DNA of 64,000 bases from Ketogulonicigenium robustum (GTDB lineage Bacteria > Pseudomonadota > Alphaproteobacteria > Rhodobacterales > Rhodobacteraceae). Positions 54,776 to 63,955 of the stretch are shown one piece after another. The stretch covers positions 807,501 to 871,500 of the forward strand of contig NZ_CP019937.1 of assembly GCF_002117445.1 (NCBI RefSeq). Reading direction: 5' to 3'. A program made the translations under genes and the position numbers. Numbering within the stretch: the first letter of the stretch is position 1; each line of letters starts with the position of its first letter. The notes beneath the pieces were generated by a model. It worked only from the letters and a program-made list of their open reading frames with translations. It was not told the DNA's origin and made no database searches.

Positions 54776-55315
54776 ATGAATACTGATGATCAACAGACCG
54801 CCAGCGTGCTGGCGGGGCATGTGAAGTGGTACGATGCCACGAAGGGGTTCGGCTTCATCGTCGACCCAAGCGGTCAGGAAGATGTGCTGTTGCACGCGAA
54901 TGTGCTGCGCAGGTTCGGTCTGAATAGTGTGCCTGAAGGTGTTGATATATCTGTATTATTTGCCCGTACCCCCAAGGGTGCACAAGCGCTGGAGGTGTTG
55001 TCGCTGGGCGATGGTGAGCTGGCTGGCGACCGCACCGGCGCAGGTTTGTCCGACCTTGAGGATCTGAGCCAAGCCCAGATCCGCGCGCTGCCCGTACTGC
55101 CCGCACGGATCAAACGCTTTGACCGCACACGCGGTTTTGGCTTTGCCAATGCCTTCGGTTGCCCCGATGATGTCTTCATCCATATCGAGGTGATGCGCGA
55201 GGGCGGTTTTACCGACCTGCGCCAAGGAGAAGCAATATGTTTGCGCGTAATCGATGGCAAACGGGGCCCGATGGCCGTCGCGGTCATGCCGTGGGAATCC
55301 GCGCTGCCGGCCTGA
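54776..55315 (+). CDS. Double cold-shock-domain protein
   Basis: 179 residues with two cold-shock domains. The first (about 12-75) has GHVKWYDATKGFGFIVD and EDVLLHANVL; the second (about 108-175) has ARIKRFDRTRGFGFANAF and DDVFIHIEVM, each with RNP1/RNP2-type aromatic motifs for single-stranded nucleic acid. An acidic linker joins them. Two-domain cold-shock proteins are common in alphaproteobacteria. No good ribosome site is visible at the ATG. The DUF192 gene starts 79 bases before this gene ends, in another frame. Confidence 0.9.
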   Translation: MNTDDQQTASVLAGHVKWYDATKGFGFIVDPSGQEDVLLHANVLRRFGLNSVPEGVDISVLFARTPKGAQALEVLSLGDGELAGDRTGAGLSDLEDLSQAQIRALPVLPARIKRFDRTRGFGFANAFGCPDDVFIHIEVMREGGFTDLRQGEAICLRVIDGKRGPMAVAVMPWESALPA

Positions 55316-55782
55316 TCGCTAGTGCCGCCTTTGCGGCCTGTATGGCAAGCGGCGCGGCGGCGCAGGGCGAGGTCGCGCCGCAATGCGATCCCAACGTCGT
55401 CTATATTCAAAAGCACGACTCGTCCGATGTGCCGCTGCGGTTTTTGGTCTCGGTCGCCGATACCAACGAAACGCGCGCCCAAGGTTTGATGTTCGTGCCG
55501 CAAATGCCCGATATGGCAGGGATGCTGTTCGTGTACGACCAGCCCGAAACGCCTTATTTCTGGATGCGTAACACGCTGATTCCCCTTGATATGGTGTTCG
55601 CATCGCCAGAAGGGGTCGTCACCCACATCCACCCAAACGCCATCCCGCGCGACGAAACCGCCATTCCCGGTGGGCCGAACGTTCAATTCGTCCTTGAAAT
55701 CAACGGCGGGCAGGCTGCAGCGCTGGGTCTGAGCGAGGGTGACCGGATGATCCATCCTTCCATAGGGGAAAGCTGCAATTAG
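55237..55782 (+). CDS. DUF192 exported protein overlapping the cold-shock gene
   Basis: 181 residues. A long, basic n-region precedes a hydrophobic stretch ending SGAAAQ (about residue 43), a plausible signal peptide. The DUF192 domain has VADTNETRAQGLMFVPQMPDMAGMLFVYD and FWMRNTLIPLDMVF, both diagnostic. Function unknown. The ATG at 55237 is supported by AAGGAG six bases upstream, which lies inside the cold-shock coding sequence; the two genes overlap by 79 bases in different frames, so translation is coupled. Confidence 0.85.
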   Translation: MFARNRWQTGPDGRRGHAVGIRAAGLIASAAFAACMASGAAAQGEVAPQCDPNVVYIQKHDSSDVPLRFLVSVADTNETRAQGLMFVPQMPDMAGMLFVYDQPETPYFWMRNTLIPLDMVFASPEGVVTHIHPNAIPRDETAIPGGPNVQFVLEINGGQAAALGLSEGDRMIHPSIGESCN

Positions 55783-55826
55783 CGGGGTTTCCCTTTGCGC
55801 GATAAGCAGCTATCACAACCGCGGTT

Positions 55827-55903
55827 CGGGGCGTAGCGCAGCCTGGTAGCGCATCTGTTTTGGGAACAGAGGGTCGGGAGTTCGAATCTCTCCGCCCCGA
55901 CCA
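55827..55903 (+). tRNA. tRNA-Pro (TGG)
   Basis: 77 bases with a CGGGGCG/CGCCCCG acceptor stem, a D arm, an anticodon stem TCTGT/ACAGA with loop TTTGGGA (anticodon TGG), a GGTTCGAA-like T arm and an encoded CCA end. Reads CCA and related proline codons. Confidence 0.96.
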
Positions 55904-56077
55904 TATACGATAATCACGGCATTGGACCTCGCCTGACAGGGCGGGGTTGTTTTGTTTGATGGCCTCTGGCCGGCGGCGCTCGGGGCCGTTCACAATAAAT
56001 TAACCAAAACGCAACCTTTGAGTGTGCCAATGGCGACAAGCGTCGCAAGGGGCGACGCGGGTTTGGCGGTGGTAAAT

Positions 56078-57529
56078 ATGGCGGCGCAGCCTCGGGTGAC
56101 ACCGGTGATACTGGCGGGCGGGTCGGGGACGCGCCTTTGGCCGGTGTCGCGCCGCAATTTTCCAAAGCAATTCGTGCCGTTTTCGGGGGAACACACCCTA
56201 TTCCAGCAAGCCGCGCTGCGGTTCGCCCCCAGTGATTCGCAGCTGTTCGCGCCCCCCGTGGTAGTAACAGCCGATGCCTTTCGGTTCGTTGTGGGCGAGC
56301 AGCTGGCAGGGGTGGGCCTTTCGCCAACAGCTATTTTGGTCGAACCGATGCCCCGCAACACCGCGCCTGCGGTTGTCGCCGCCGCGCTGCATTTATGCGC
56401 TGAAGACCCCGATACTTTGATGCTGATCGCCCCCAGCGACCACGCGATTGCCGACGCTGCTGCCTTTCATGCCGCTATACTGCGCGGCATGTCCGCTGCC
56501 GAATCGGGGCAAATTGTTACCTTTGGCATTTGCCCCGATCGACCCGAAACCGGCTATGGTTACCTTCAGCTGGCGCATTCGCCCGGCGCTGGTGGCGGCC
56601 CTGTTCCCTTGGCTGGTTTTATCGAAAAGCCCGATGCGGCCACAGCTGCGGCGCTGCTGGCCGGCGGTCGCCATTTGTGGAACGCAGGGCTGTTCATGGC
56701 GCGCGCGGACACATTTGTCGCCGCCTTTGCCGCCCACGCGCCCGAATGTTTGAATGCCGTGCGCGCGGCCCTGCTGCGGGGGCGGGCCGATTTGGGGTTT
56801 CTGCGGCTGGATGCGGACAGTTTTGCTGCCGCGCCCGCGATCTCGGTCGATTATGCAGTGATGGAACATGCGCGCAATCTGGTCGCCGTCCCGTTCGACG
56901 GCGGTTGGTCGGATCTAGGCGATTGGGATGCGGTCTGGCGTGCGGCTGGCAGGGGCAGCACGGACGGCGTCGTAAAACGCGGCCCCGTGACGCAAATCGA
57001 CTGCCAAAATTCGCTGCTACATGCCAGCGATGCGGGGCAGGTTCTGGTCGGGATCGGGCTGCAAGACATGATCGCGGTGGCCACGCCCGACGCTATTTTG
57101 GTTGCGCCCAAGGCGCGCGCGCAAGATGTCCGCCGCGCTGTTGAAGTGTTAAAATTCACCGAGGCCCCGCAGGCCGAAACCCCGCGCCGTATGGCCCGCC
57201 CATGGGGCGCGGCCGAGGTGTTGACCGCGGGCCCCGGCTTTCGCGTGAACCGCTTACACATCAACCCCCGTTCCGCGCTTAGCCTGCAAAGTCACCAGCA
57301 CAGGGCCGAACATTGGGTCGTCGTGGCGGGCAGCGCGCGCGTGACGCTGGATGGCGAGCAGCGTAGTTTGATTCCGAACCAGTCTGCCTATGTGCCGCCG
57401 CACATGTTGCATCGCATCGAAAACATAACGACAGAGCCGCTCGAAGTGATCGAGGTGCAGTCGGGCAGCCTGATCGACGACGCCGATGTAATGCGGTTTG
57501 AAGATCCTTATGCGCGGCATGTAGGCTAA
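56078..57529 (+). CDS. manC: Mannose-1-phosphate guanylyltransferase / mannose-6-phosphate isomerase
   Basis: 483 residues. The N-terminal nucleotidyltransferase (ILAGGSGTRLWPVSRRNFPKQF) makes GDP-mannose; the C-terminal cupin (FRVNRLHINPRSALSLQSHQHRAEHWVVV split at about residue 405) is the type II isomerase domain that makes mannose 6-phosphate. The frame is open from 55952, with further ATGs at 56030; the ATG at 56078 gives the standard N-terminus. First gene of manC-gmd-fcl, which would make GDP-L-fucose. A phosphomannomutase (manB) is not in the window. Confidence 0.92.
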   Translation: MAAQPRVTPVILAGGSGTRLWPVSRRNFPKQFVPFSGEHTLFQQAALRFAPSDSQLFAPPVVVTADAFRFVVGEQLAGVGLSPTAILVEPMPRNTAPAVVAAALHLCAEDPDTLMLIAPSDHAIADAAAFHAAILRGMSAAESGQIVTFGICPDRPETGYGYLQLAHSPGAGGGPVPLAGFIEKPDAATAAALLAGGRHLWNAGLFMARADTFVAAFAAHAPECLNAVRAALLRGRADLGFLRLDADSFAAAPAISVDYAVMEHARNLVAVPFDGGWSDLGDWDAVWRAAGRGSTDGVVKRGPVTQIDCQNSLLHASDAGQVLVGIGLQDMIAVATPDAILVAPKARAQDVRRAVEVLKFTEAPQAETPRRMARPWGAAEVLTAGPGFRVNRLHINPRSALSLQSHQHRAEHWVVVAGSARVTLDGEQRSLIPNQSAYVPPHMLHRIENITTEPLEVIEVQSGSLIDDADVMRFEDPYARHVG

Positions 57530-57584
57530 TCGGCTGTTTACCATTTTTGCATAGCCTCTGCACATCAAGACGCGCGGGGCCGAT

Positions 57585-58658
57585 ATGAAACAAGCATTCA
57601 TCACCGGAATTACAGGGCAAGACGGGTCGTACCTGGCCGAATTTCTAATCGGCGCGGGGTATCGGGTTCACGGGCTGGTACGGCGCGCATCGCAGGCGAA
57701 TACCGGGCGCATAGCGGGGTTGCTGTCTTCGCCGCAGTTGCACTTACATTATGGCGATCTTGGTGACGCGGCGGGGTTGGTGGCGCTTTTGGCGCAAATC
57801 CGGCCTGATGAAGTATATAATCTTGCCGCGCAAAGCGATGTCGCCGTCAGCTTCCAGACTCCGCTTTATACCGCTGATGTGAACGGCATGGGCACGCTGC
57901 GGTTGCTGGATGCACTGCGCACCTTGGGCCTTAGCGCGACGCGCTTTTATCAGGCCTCGACATCGGAATTGTTCGGCCTGACCGATGGCTTGCCCCAGCA
58001 CGAAGGTACGGCGTTTCACCCAAGATCACCCTACGCCATTGCCAAGCTGTTCAGCTACTGGTCCGTGATAAACTACCGTGAGTCCTACGGATTTCACGCC
58101 AGCAACGGCATATTGTTCAACCACGAAAGCCCCCGCCGCGGCGAGGAGTTCGTAGCGCGCAAGATCACGCGCGGCCTTGCGCGCATGGCGCAGGGGCTGC
58201 AAGGCCCATTGCGCATGGGTAATATCGAAGCGCGCCGCGACTGGGGCCATGCGCGCGACTATGTACGGATGCAGTGGCTGATGCTGCAGCAAGAGTCCCC
58301 CGGCGACTACGTGATCGCGACGGGGCAGCAGTACTCCGTGCGCGATTTTTTGGTTTGGGCTGGGCAGGAACTGGGAGTCGATCTTGACTTCAAAGGCAGC
58401 GGCTTGGCCGAGGAGGCGATCGTCAACCACGTCCACGGTGACGCTGCGCCCGCACTGCGGGTGGGCGACGTGGTTATGCAGGTCGACCCGCGCTATTTCC
58501 GCCCGTCCGAAGTGCCAAGCCTGCTGGGCGATGCCGCCCGCGCGCGCCGCCGCCTTGGCTGGCACCCCGAGGTCTCGGCCCGCCAGCTTTGCGCAGAAAT
58601 GGTTGCCAGCGATCTGGCCGCGGCGCGGTGCGATGCAATGACGCGAGTTCAGGGTTAG
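57585..58658 (+). CDS. gmd: GDP-mannose 4,6-dehydratase
   Basis: 357 residues of the extended SDR family. Converts GDP-D-mannose to GDP-4-keto-6-deoxy-D-mannose. The NADP-binding [15 protein letters not shown] (8-22), QASTSELFG, the SPYAIAKLF tyrosine/lysine pair and the [17 protein letters not shown] segment are conserved. It starts 55 bases after manC and ends four bases before fcl. Confidence 0.96.
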   Translation: MKQAFITGITGQDGSYLAEFLIGAGYRVHGLVRRASQANTGRIAGLLSSPQLHLHYGDLGDAAGLVALLAQIRPDEVYNLAAQSDVAVSFQTPLYTADVNGMGTLRLLDALRTLGLSATRFYQASTSELFGLTDGLPQHEGTAFHPRSPYAIAKLFSYWSVINYRESYGFHASNGILFNHESPRRGEEFVARKITRGLARMAQGLQGPLRMGNIEARRDWGHARDYVRMQWLMLQQESPGDYVIATGQQYSVRDFLVWAGQELGVDLDFKGSGLAEEAIVNHVHGDAAPALRVGDVVMQVDPRYFRPSEVPSLLGDAARARRRLGWHPEVSARQLCAEMVASDLAAARCDAMTRVQG

Positions 58659-58662
58659 CCCG

Positions 58663-59649
58663 ATGCAGCGGATTTTTCTGGCCGGTGCTGGTGGGCTGGT
58701 GGGGGCGGCTATCTTGCGGGCACTGCAGGCTGCGGACAAGGCGTTTACGGTTTTCGCCCCAACGCGTGCCGATCTCGATCTGACGCGGCAGGCGGATGTC
58801 GCGGCTTATTTTGCCGCAACGCGCCCCGATACCGTCATTATTGCGGCTGGGCGTGTCGGCGGAATTGCCGCGAACCTGACCCAGCCTGCGTGTTTCATCT
58901 ACGATAACATGATGATCGCGGCGAACATCATTCATGCCGCGTACGGCAGCGGGGTCGGTCGACTGATCAATTTGGGCTCGTCCTGCATCTATCCGCGCGA
59001 CGCGCCACAACCATTGCGCGAAGAAATGCTGCTTGCAGGCCCGTTGGATGCCAGTAACGCGCCCTATGCCGTGGCCAAAATCGCGGCAATCACGCTTTGT
59101 GCGGCTTATCACCGCCAGTATGGGGCCGACTTCCGCAGTCTCATGCCCGCTAGCCTTTATGGCGCGGGCGATAATTTCCACCTGACCGAGAGCCATGTCA
59201 TTCCCGCGCTGATCCGGCGTCTGCATTCAGCGCGGGCGCAGGGGGAAAGCGAGGTGGATATTTGGGGCGACGGATCGGCGCTTCGCGAATTCATGCACGC
59301 TGACGATCTGGCCGCGGCTGTCCTTTTTACGCTGGGATTGGATGCCGAATCTTATTGGAATGCCACCGGCCCCACGCTGGCGCACTTGAACGCCGGCACT
59401 GGTAAAGAGGTGAGTATTCGGGCGCTTGCGCGAATTATTGCCGATAAGGTTGGCTATATGGGTACCCTGCGATTTGATGAAGCGCAGCCATCAGGCGTTT
59501 GCCGTAGGGTCATGGATTCTAGCCGCCTGCGGTCGCTTGGATGGGCACCAAGAATAGAATTGGCAGAAGGACTTGAAAAAACGGTGGATTGGTTTGGTAA
59601 ACGGGCCAATCTTGCGGATTTTCGCGGTGCGGCACCCCGCGCCGGCTAA
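58663..59649 (+). CDS. fcl: GDP-L-fucose synthase
   Basis: 328 residues, extended SDR. Epimerises and reduces the Gmd product to GDP-L-fucose. The nucleotide loop GAGGLVG (8-14), NLGSSCIYPRDAPQPLREE, and APYAVAKIAAI with the catalytic tyrosine/lysine are visible, as are SLMPASLYGAGDNF and EFMHADDLAAA. No glycosyltransferase or polymer export gene lies next to it, so where the fucose goes cannot be read here. Confidence 0.95.
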   Translation: MQRIFLAGAGGLVGAAILRALQAADKAFTVFAPTRADLDLTRQADVAAYFAATRPDTVIIAAGRVGGIAANLTQPACFIYDNMMIAANIIHAAYGSGVGRLINLGSSCIYPRDAPQPLREEMLLAGPLDASNAPYAVAKIAAITLCAAYHRQYGADFRSLMPASLYGAGDNFHLTESHVIPALIRRLHSARAQGESEVDIWGDGSALREFMHADDLAAAVLFTLGLDAESYWNATGPTLAHLNAGTGKEVSIRALARIIADKVGYMGTLRFDEAQPSGVCRRVMDSSRLRSLGWAPRIELAEGLEKTVDWFGKRANLADFRGAAPRAG

Positions 59650-59771
59650 TGCCCAGCCATTTGTAACATATTTAAAATCATTCTGGTGGTGATTTCGCCA
59701 CAGGCTAATCGAAACGTGACTAAAAGCGTGGCTTGCCAAGCTTTAAAACTTTCCCTACGAATCTAAATCTC

Positions 59772-59787
59772 ATTTGCTGTAGCAAAT
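59772..59787. promoter_or_regulatory. Perfect 7+7 inverted repeat upstream of the H-NS-like gene
   Basis: ATTTGCT (59772-59778), two bases, AGCAAAT (59781-59787). It lies 50 bases before the start of the H-NS-family gene in AT-rich DNA, a typical place and size for a dimeric regulator's operator. Confidence 0.45.
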
Positions 59788-59836
59788 AATCGGGCTTCGA
59801 CCTTGGTTTCGGTCTCCCGCAAAGTAGGTTGAAAAC

Positions 59837-60151
59837 ATGGATCTCAATTCTCTCGATCGTAAAGATCTTCTGAAACTGCGCGCCGATGTCGAGCGCGCCA
59901 TCGCAACGCTGGACGAACGTACAAAGCATGCCGCGCTGGAAGCTGCGCAACGCGCCGTTTCGCAGTTCGGTCTGTCGTTGTCGCAGCTGACCGACGATAT
60001 TTCCTCGCTGGGCAGCCGCCGCACCGCAGGTGTGGTGCGCTTTCGTAATCCGGAAAACGCTGAACAGACGTGGTCTGGGCGTGGCCGCAAGCCGCAATGG
60101 GTCCATGATCTGGAAGCCAGTGGCAAGGCATTGAGCGATTATGAGGTGTAG
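59837..60151 (+). CDS. H-NS-family nucleoid protein (HvrA-like)
   Basis: 104 residues. A coiled-coil oligomerisation region (about 1-55) precedes the DNA-binding motif TWSGRGRKPQWV (78-89), diagnostic of H-NS histone-family proteins; in Rhodobacter such a protein is HvrA/Spb, which binds AT-rich DNA and tunes photosynthesis and nitrogen genes. Monocistronic: terminator at 60196-60230, own upstream region with a palindrome. Confidence 0.9.
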   Translation: MDLNSLDRKDLLKLRADVERAIATLDERTKHAALEAAQRAVSQFGLSLSQLTDDISSLGSRRTAGVVRFRNPENAEQTWSGRGRKPQWVHDLEASGKALSDYEV

Positions 60152-60195
60152 CCATTCGCATTAGGCTATAAGCCTAATCGGGTCGCTTTCAATCT

Positions 60196-60230
60196 GGGGT
60201 TGCTGCGTATTCCGTAGCAGCCCCGATTTC
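60196..60230 (+). terminator. Terminator of the H-NS-like gene
   Basis: Bases 60196-60207 pair with 60213-60224 (twelve pairs including G-T wobbles, five-base loop), followed by a T-rich stretch ending ATTTTG. Confidence 0.75.
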
Positions 60231-60291
60231 ATTTTGTGACAGAACTATACGACTCAATTTTACCGTTTGTTCGAATATTTGAATAATAGAT

Positions 60292-60313
60292 ATGGCTGCG
60301 GAATGGCTGCGGA
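60292..60313. repeat. Tandem 11-base duplication
   Basis: ATGGCTGCGGA occurs twice head to tail (60292-60302 and 60303-60313) in otherwise AT-rich intergenic DNA. Confidence 0.7.
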
Positions 60314-60399
60314 AAAGTGCCGGTTTCTAAATCGCATGCCACGTTTAATTCGGCGCCAGCGAAATGTTAGACACAACCACAGGGCGTCTTAGCCAATGT

Positions 60400-60430
60400 A
60401 AAACGCCCACAACAGCGTTGCGGGCGTTTT
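60400..60430. terminator. Terminator downstream of the NDUFS4-like gene
   Basis: AAAACGCCC (60400-60408) pairs with GGGCGTTTT (60422-60430), and CAAC pairs with GTTG inside. It gives a four-T end on both strands and lies 24 bases past the stop of the minus-strand gene. Confidence 0.75.
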
Positions 60431-60453
60431 GGTATTTGAAGATGTCAGGCTGA

Positions 60454-60765
60454 TCAGTGCGACCACGGCACCCGGCGGTTGGTCATGAAATTTTCGCCAT
60501 ATCCGAAGGCGCGGATATTGGGGGCGCGCCCGTGTTCGGGCAGTAAAACCACGTCCAAGCCATGGGTTGCAGCGTAAGCCATCGCATCATCTCTGCGCGC
60601 GAAATGCAGCTTTAGTTGCGATTCAGTGTCGTTGCCGCCCGACCATCCCATCAGCGGGTCGGTTTTCGGGGTTTCGGTCGTTTCCCATTCCAGCACCCAA
60701 TCTTGGGCAGTTGCTGTGCCCGACGACATTGCAGTGCGGGCGGGGCGGTAGAGTCTGGCGGTCAT
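60454..60765 (-). CDS. NDUFS4-like complex I accessory protein
   Basis: 103 residues of the ETC complex I subunit conserved region family (mitochondrial NDUFS4 relative). [16 protein letters not shown] at the start, [26 protein letters not shown] and the [13 protein letters not shown] end are typical. In alphaproteobacteria it associates with NADH:quinone oxidoreductase. Start chosen at 60765 because AGAGG lies seven bases upstream; the frame is open further up. Divergent from uvrB. Confidence 0.9.
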   Translation of the reverse strand: MTARLYRPARTAMSSGTATAQDWVLEWETTETPKTDPLMGWSGGNDTESQLKLHFARRDDAMAYAATHGLDVVLLPEHGRAPNIRAFGYGENFMTNRRVPWSH

Positions 60766-60844
60766 GCGAAGCCTCTTTATCTGGTTGAGTGCAGTTTTGC
60801 GGATTCCGCCTTGTCTGGCAACCCGCTTGTCGGGGGTTGCACTG

Positions 60845-60859
60845 GAACAAAAAGTGACC
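60845..60859 (+). promoter_or_regulatory. Candidate degenerate SOS box before uvrB
   Basis: GAAC (60845-60848), seven bases, GACC (60856-60859): the complement of GTTC-N7-GTTC with one mismatch, 36 bases upstream of the uvrB start. uvrB is often LexA-controlled, but this match is imperfect. Confidence 0.4.
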
Positions 60860-60894
60860 ACATTAAGGCCCTATTGATTGCCGCGCAGGGTGCC

Positions 60895-63078
60895 ATGCAC
60901 AACAACAATCCCGAACAGATGCCGATGATGTATTCCACCCCGCAGCGCCGCGAAAAGCTGGAGGGTGGCAAGCGTTTCAAGCTGCACACCAACTTTGACC
61001 CCGCAGGTGATCAGCCGACGGCCATTGCCGAATTGGTCGAGGGCGTCAACGCAGGCGAGCATGATCAGGTTTTGTTGGGTGCGACCGGCACGGGTAAAAC
61101 GTTTACCATGGCGCAAGTCATCGAACGCACGCAGCGCCCTGCGATCATTCTAGCCCATAACAAGACGCTGGCCGCGCAGCTTTATGGCGAGTTTAAGAAC
61201 TTCTTCCCCGAAAACGCCGTCGAATATTTTGTCAGCTATTACGACTACTACCAACCCGAGGCTTACGTCCCGCGCACCGATACCTTTATCGAGAAGGAAT
61301 CACAGATCAACGAACAGATCGACCGGATGCGCCACTCGGCCACGCGCGCGCTGCTCGAGCGGGATGACGTGATCATCGTCGCCTCGGTCTCGTGTATCTA
61401 CGGTATCGGATCGGTCGAGACCTATTCTGCGATGACGCAAGACCTGTTCGTCGGCCAGAATTACGATATGCGGCAGGTGATCAACGATCTGGTAGCGCAA
61501 CAATACAAGCGCAACGATCAGGCGTTTTTCCGCGGCAGCTTCCGCGTGCGGGGCGACCTGCTGGAAGTCTGGCCCGCCCACTTGGAAGATCGCGCGTGGC
61601 GGATGTCGTTTTTCGGCGAGGAACTGGAATCGATCATCGAATTCGACCCCCTGACAGGCCAGAAAACCGATGCGTTCACGCAGATCCGCATTTACGCGAA
61701 CAGCCACTATGTCACGCCGCGCCCGACGATGAACCAAGCCGTCATCGGTATCAAAAACGAACTGCGCCAGCGTCTTGACCAATTGACCGACCAAGGCAAG
61801 CTGCTCGAGGCCCAGCGGCTGGAGCAACGCACCCGCTTTGATCTGGAGATGCTCGAGGCCACCGGCGTTTGCAACGGGATCGAGAACTACAGCCGCTACC
61901 TGACCGGCCGCGCCCCCGGCGAACCGCCGCCCACGCTGTTTGAATTTATTCCCGACAATGCCATCGTATTTGCCGATGAAAGCCACGTCACCGTGCCGCA
62001 AATCGGGGCGATGTATCGGGGGGACTTCCGCCGTAAGACGACGCTGGCCGAACACGGATTCCGCCTTCCTAGTTGCATGGATAACCGCCCCCTGAAGTTC
62101 GAGGAATGGGACGCGATGCGGCCGCAGACCGTTTTCGTCTCGGCGACGCCAGGCCCGTGGGAGATGGGGCAGACGGGCGGAGTATTCGCCGAACAGGTGA
62201 TCCGCCCGACGGGACTGCTCGATCCGGTCATCGACATCCGGCCCATCGAAATGCAGGTCGACGATCTGCTGTCCGAAATCCGCAAGGTTTCGGCTGCGGG
62301 CATGCGCACCTTGGCGACAGTGCTGACCAAGCGCATGGCCGAAGACCTGACCGAATACCTGCACGAGCAGGGCATCCGCGTGCGTTACATGCACAGCGAC
62401 ATCGATACCATTGAGCGTATTGAGATTTTGCGCGACCTGCGTCTAGGGGCGTTCGATGTTTTGGTCGGCATCAACCTGCTACGCGAGGGGCTGGATATCC
62501 CCGAATGTGGTTTGGTCGCCATTCTGGATGCCGATAAAGAAGGGTTCCTGCGCAGCGAAACATCGCTGGTGCAAACAATCGGCCGCGCCGCACGTAACGC
62601 CGAAGGCCGCGTGATCATGTATGCCGATCGCATCACTGGCAGCATGCAGCGCGCCTTGGCCGAAACTGATCGCCGCCGCCAAAAGCAGATCGCCTATAAC
62701 GAAGAACACGGCATCACGCCGCAAACGGTGAAGAAAAACGTCGAGGACGTTTTGTTCGGCACCTTCGCAGGCGACACCGACATGGCGCGCGTTACAGCGA
62801 CGATCAAACCCGGTAAAGGCGGTAACTTGCAGGCGGTTCTGGATGGTCTGCGGGCCGATATGCGCAAAGCCGCCGAGAACCTTGAGTTCGAGGAAGCGGC
62901 GCGGATGCGGGATGAGATCAAGCGCCTTGAAACCGTCGCGCTGACCATTGCCGACGACCCCCTGGCGCGTCAGACCGACGTGGATGAGGCTGTCGAAGAC
63001 GCCAAGAAGGCGGGCGGTCGGTCGACTGCTGGGCGGGCTGGCCAGCGGGGCGGCAACAAGCGCAGCAAGCGTAAGTAG
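60895..63078 (+). CDS. uvrB: Excinuclease ABC subunit B
   Basis: 727 residues. Damage-verifying helicase of nucleotide excision repair. Walker [14 protein letters not shown], the beta-hairpin [44 protein letters not shown] and QTIGRAARN are present, and a UVR domain ([25 protein letters not shown] split near residue 640-665) binds UvrC. The C-terminal tail is basic (NKRSKRK). The frame is open 279 bases upstream; ATG 60895 with AGGG before it gives the usual start. mfd, its functional partner, is in the same window at 12854. Confidence 0.97.
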   Translation: MHNNNPEQMPMMYSTPQRREKLEGGKRFKLHTNFDPAGDQPTAIAELVEGVNAGEHDQVLLGATGTGKTFTMAQVIERTQRPAIILAHNKTLAAQLYGEFKNFFPENAVEYFVSYYDYYQPEAYVPRTDTFIEKESQINEQIDRMRHSATRALLERDDVIIVASVSCIYGIGSVETYSAMTQDLFVGQNYDMRQVINDLVAQQYKRNDQAFFRGSFRVRGDLLEVWPAHLEDRAWRMSFFGEELESIIEFDPLTGQKTDAFTQIRIYANSHYVTPRPTMNQAVIGIKNELRQRLDQLTDQGKLLEAQRLEQRTRFDLEMLEATGVCNGIENYSRYLTGRAPGEPPPTLFEFIPDNAIVFADESHVTVPQIGAMYRGDFRRKTTLAEHGFRLPSCMDNRPLKFEEWDAMRPQTVFVSATPGPWEMGQTGGVFAEQVIRPTGLLDPVIDIRPIEMQVDDLLSEIRKVSAAGMRTLATVLTKRMAEDLTEYLHEQGIRVRYMHSDIDTIERIEILRDLRLGAFDVLVGINLLREGLDIPECGLVAILDADKEGFLRSETSLVQTIGRAARNAEGRVIMYADRITGSMQRALAETDRRRQKQIAYNEEHGITPQTVKKNVEDVLFGTFAGDTDMARVTATIKPGKGGNLQAVLDGLRADMRKAAENLEFEEAARMRDEIKRLETVALTIADDPLARQTDVDEAVEDAKKAGGRSTAGRAGQRGGNKRSKRK

Positions 63079-63095
63079 TTAATCGGATATTAACC

Positions 63096-63121
63096 CTCAT
63101 GCGGCTTGATAGCCGCATGAG
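63096..63121. repeat. Perfect 10-base inverted repeat over the next gene's start
   Basis: CTCATGCGGC (63096-63105), six bases, GCCGCATGAG (63112-63121). Each arm contains one of the two possible ATG starts of the following gene. It begins 18 bases after the uvrB stop and has no T tract. Confidence 0.6.
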
Positions 63122-63815
63122 ATCGTGCTGGCCCTTTCTTTTGTTGGGATTTCTGCTGCCGACGCAGGTGGCCGCCGGCGCATGGCCGCGCGACGAGGGC
63201 GAGGTTTTTATCAGCCTCGGCGGTAATGTCGCGCTCTTCTCCTCGGTGCGGCCCGTCCACTACGACCCAACTTATTATGTCGAATATGGGGTTACGCCGT
63301 GGCTTACGGTCGGGCTGGATGGCTTTCATGCCGACCGCGGCGCCGCGCGCAATGCCTTTGGTTTCGCGCGAATACCGTTGCTGCAAAACGTTGCGGGCCA
63401 TCAGTTAGCGGTGTCGGTGGCCGTCGGGCAACTGCGTTACAAAGGGCTGGATCGCGATGCCGAAACCCTTCCCATGGCCCGTTTGGCGCTGCATTGGGGG
63501 TATGGGTTAAATGATGGCTGGCTGGCTGCAGATGTGCAGACGCAGTTTCATCTTCCGCGCGATGGGGCGGATGACGGCCCCGATCTGTCGCAAAGCAAGG
63601 CCGACCTCACATGGGGCTACCGTTTCGGCGGCCACTGGATGATGACGTGGACCTTGCAGTTGGGCTACGGCCTTGATCATGACTTTTATGCCAAAATAAC
63701 ACCCGCCGCAGGGTTCGAGCTGCGAGAGGGGCTGTCGCTGCGTGGCAGCTATACCCAAGCCCTCTCGGGCGACCGCGGCGCTGCCCTTGGCTTAGAAGCA
63801 TGGTTCACGTTTTAG
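63117..63815 (+). CDS. Exported protein, predicted outer-membrane beta-barrel-like
   Basis: 232 residues from the chosen start (238 if the ATG at 63099 is used). A signal peptide ([18 protein letters not shown], cleavage before GAWP) is followed by alternating hydrophobic/polar strands rich in aromatic residues and glycine ([55 protein letters not shown]) and a C-terminal phenylalanine (LEAWFTF), which looks like an outer-membrane barrel. I recognise no family. Both candidate starts lie in the arms of an inverted repeat. Confidence 0.75.
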   Translation: MRSCWPFLLLGFLLPTQVAAGAWPRDEGEVFISLGGNVALFSSVRPVHYDPTYYVEYGVTPWLTVGLDGFHADRGAARNAFGFARIPLLQNVAGHQLAVSVAVGQLRYKGLDRDAETLPMARLALHWGYGLNDGWLAADVQTQFHLPRDGADDGPDLSQSKADLTWGYRFGGHWMMTWTLQLGYGLDHDFYAKITPAAGFELREGLSLRGSYTQALSGDRGAALGLEAWFTF

Positions 63816-63879
63816 CGGTTTTCCGTGTCGTTCCGGCGACTTGACACGGCGTCAGAACAGGCGCACATAATCCAGCAGT

Positions 63880-63955
<76 letters not shown>

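Larger units (their letters stand above)
60152..60453. other. Intergenic region between the H-NS-like and NDUFS4-like genes
   Basis: 302 bases, clearly more AT-rich than the rest of the window (about 60240-60400). It contains two terminators facing inward at its ends (60196-60230 and 60400-60430), an 11-base tandem repeat (60292-60313) and an imperfect inverted repeat around 60271-60284. No protein gene is evident. Confidence 0.45.
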
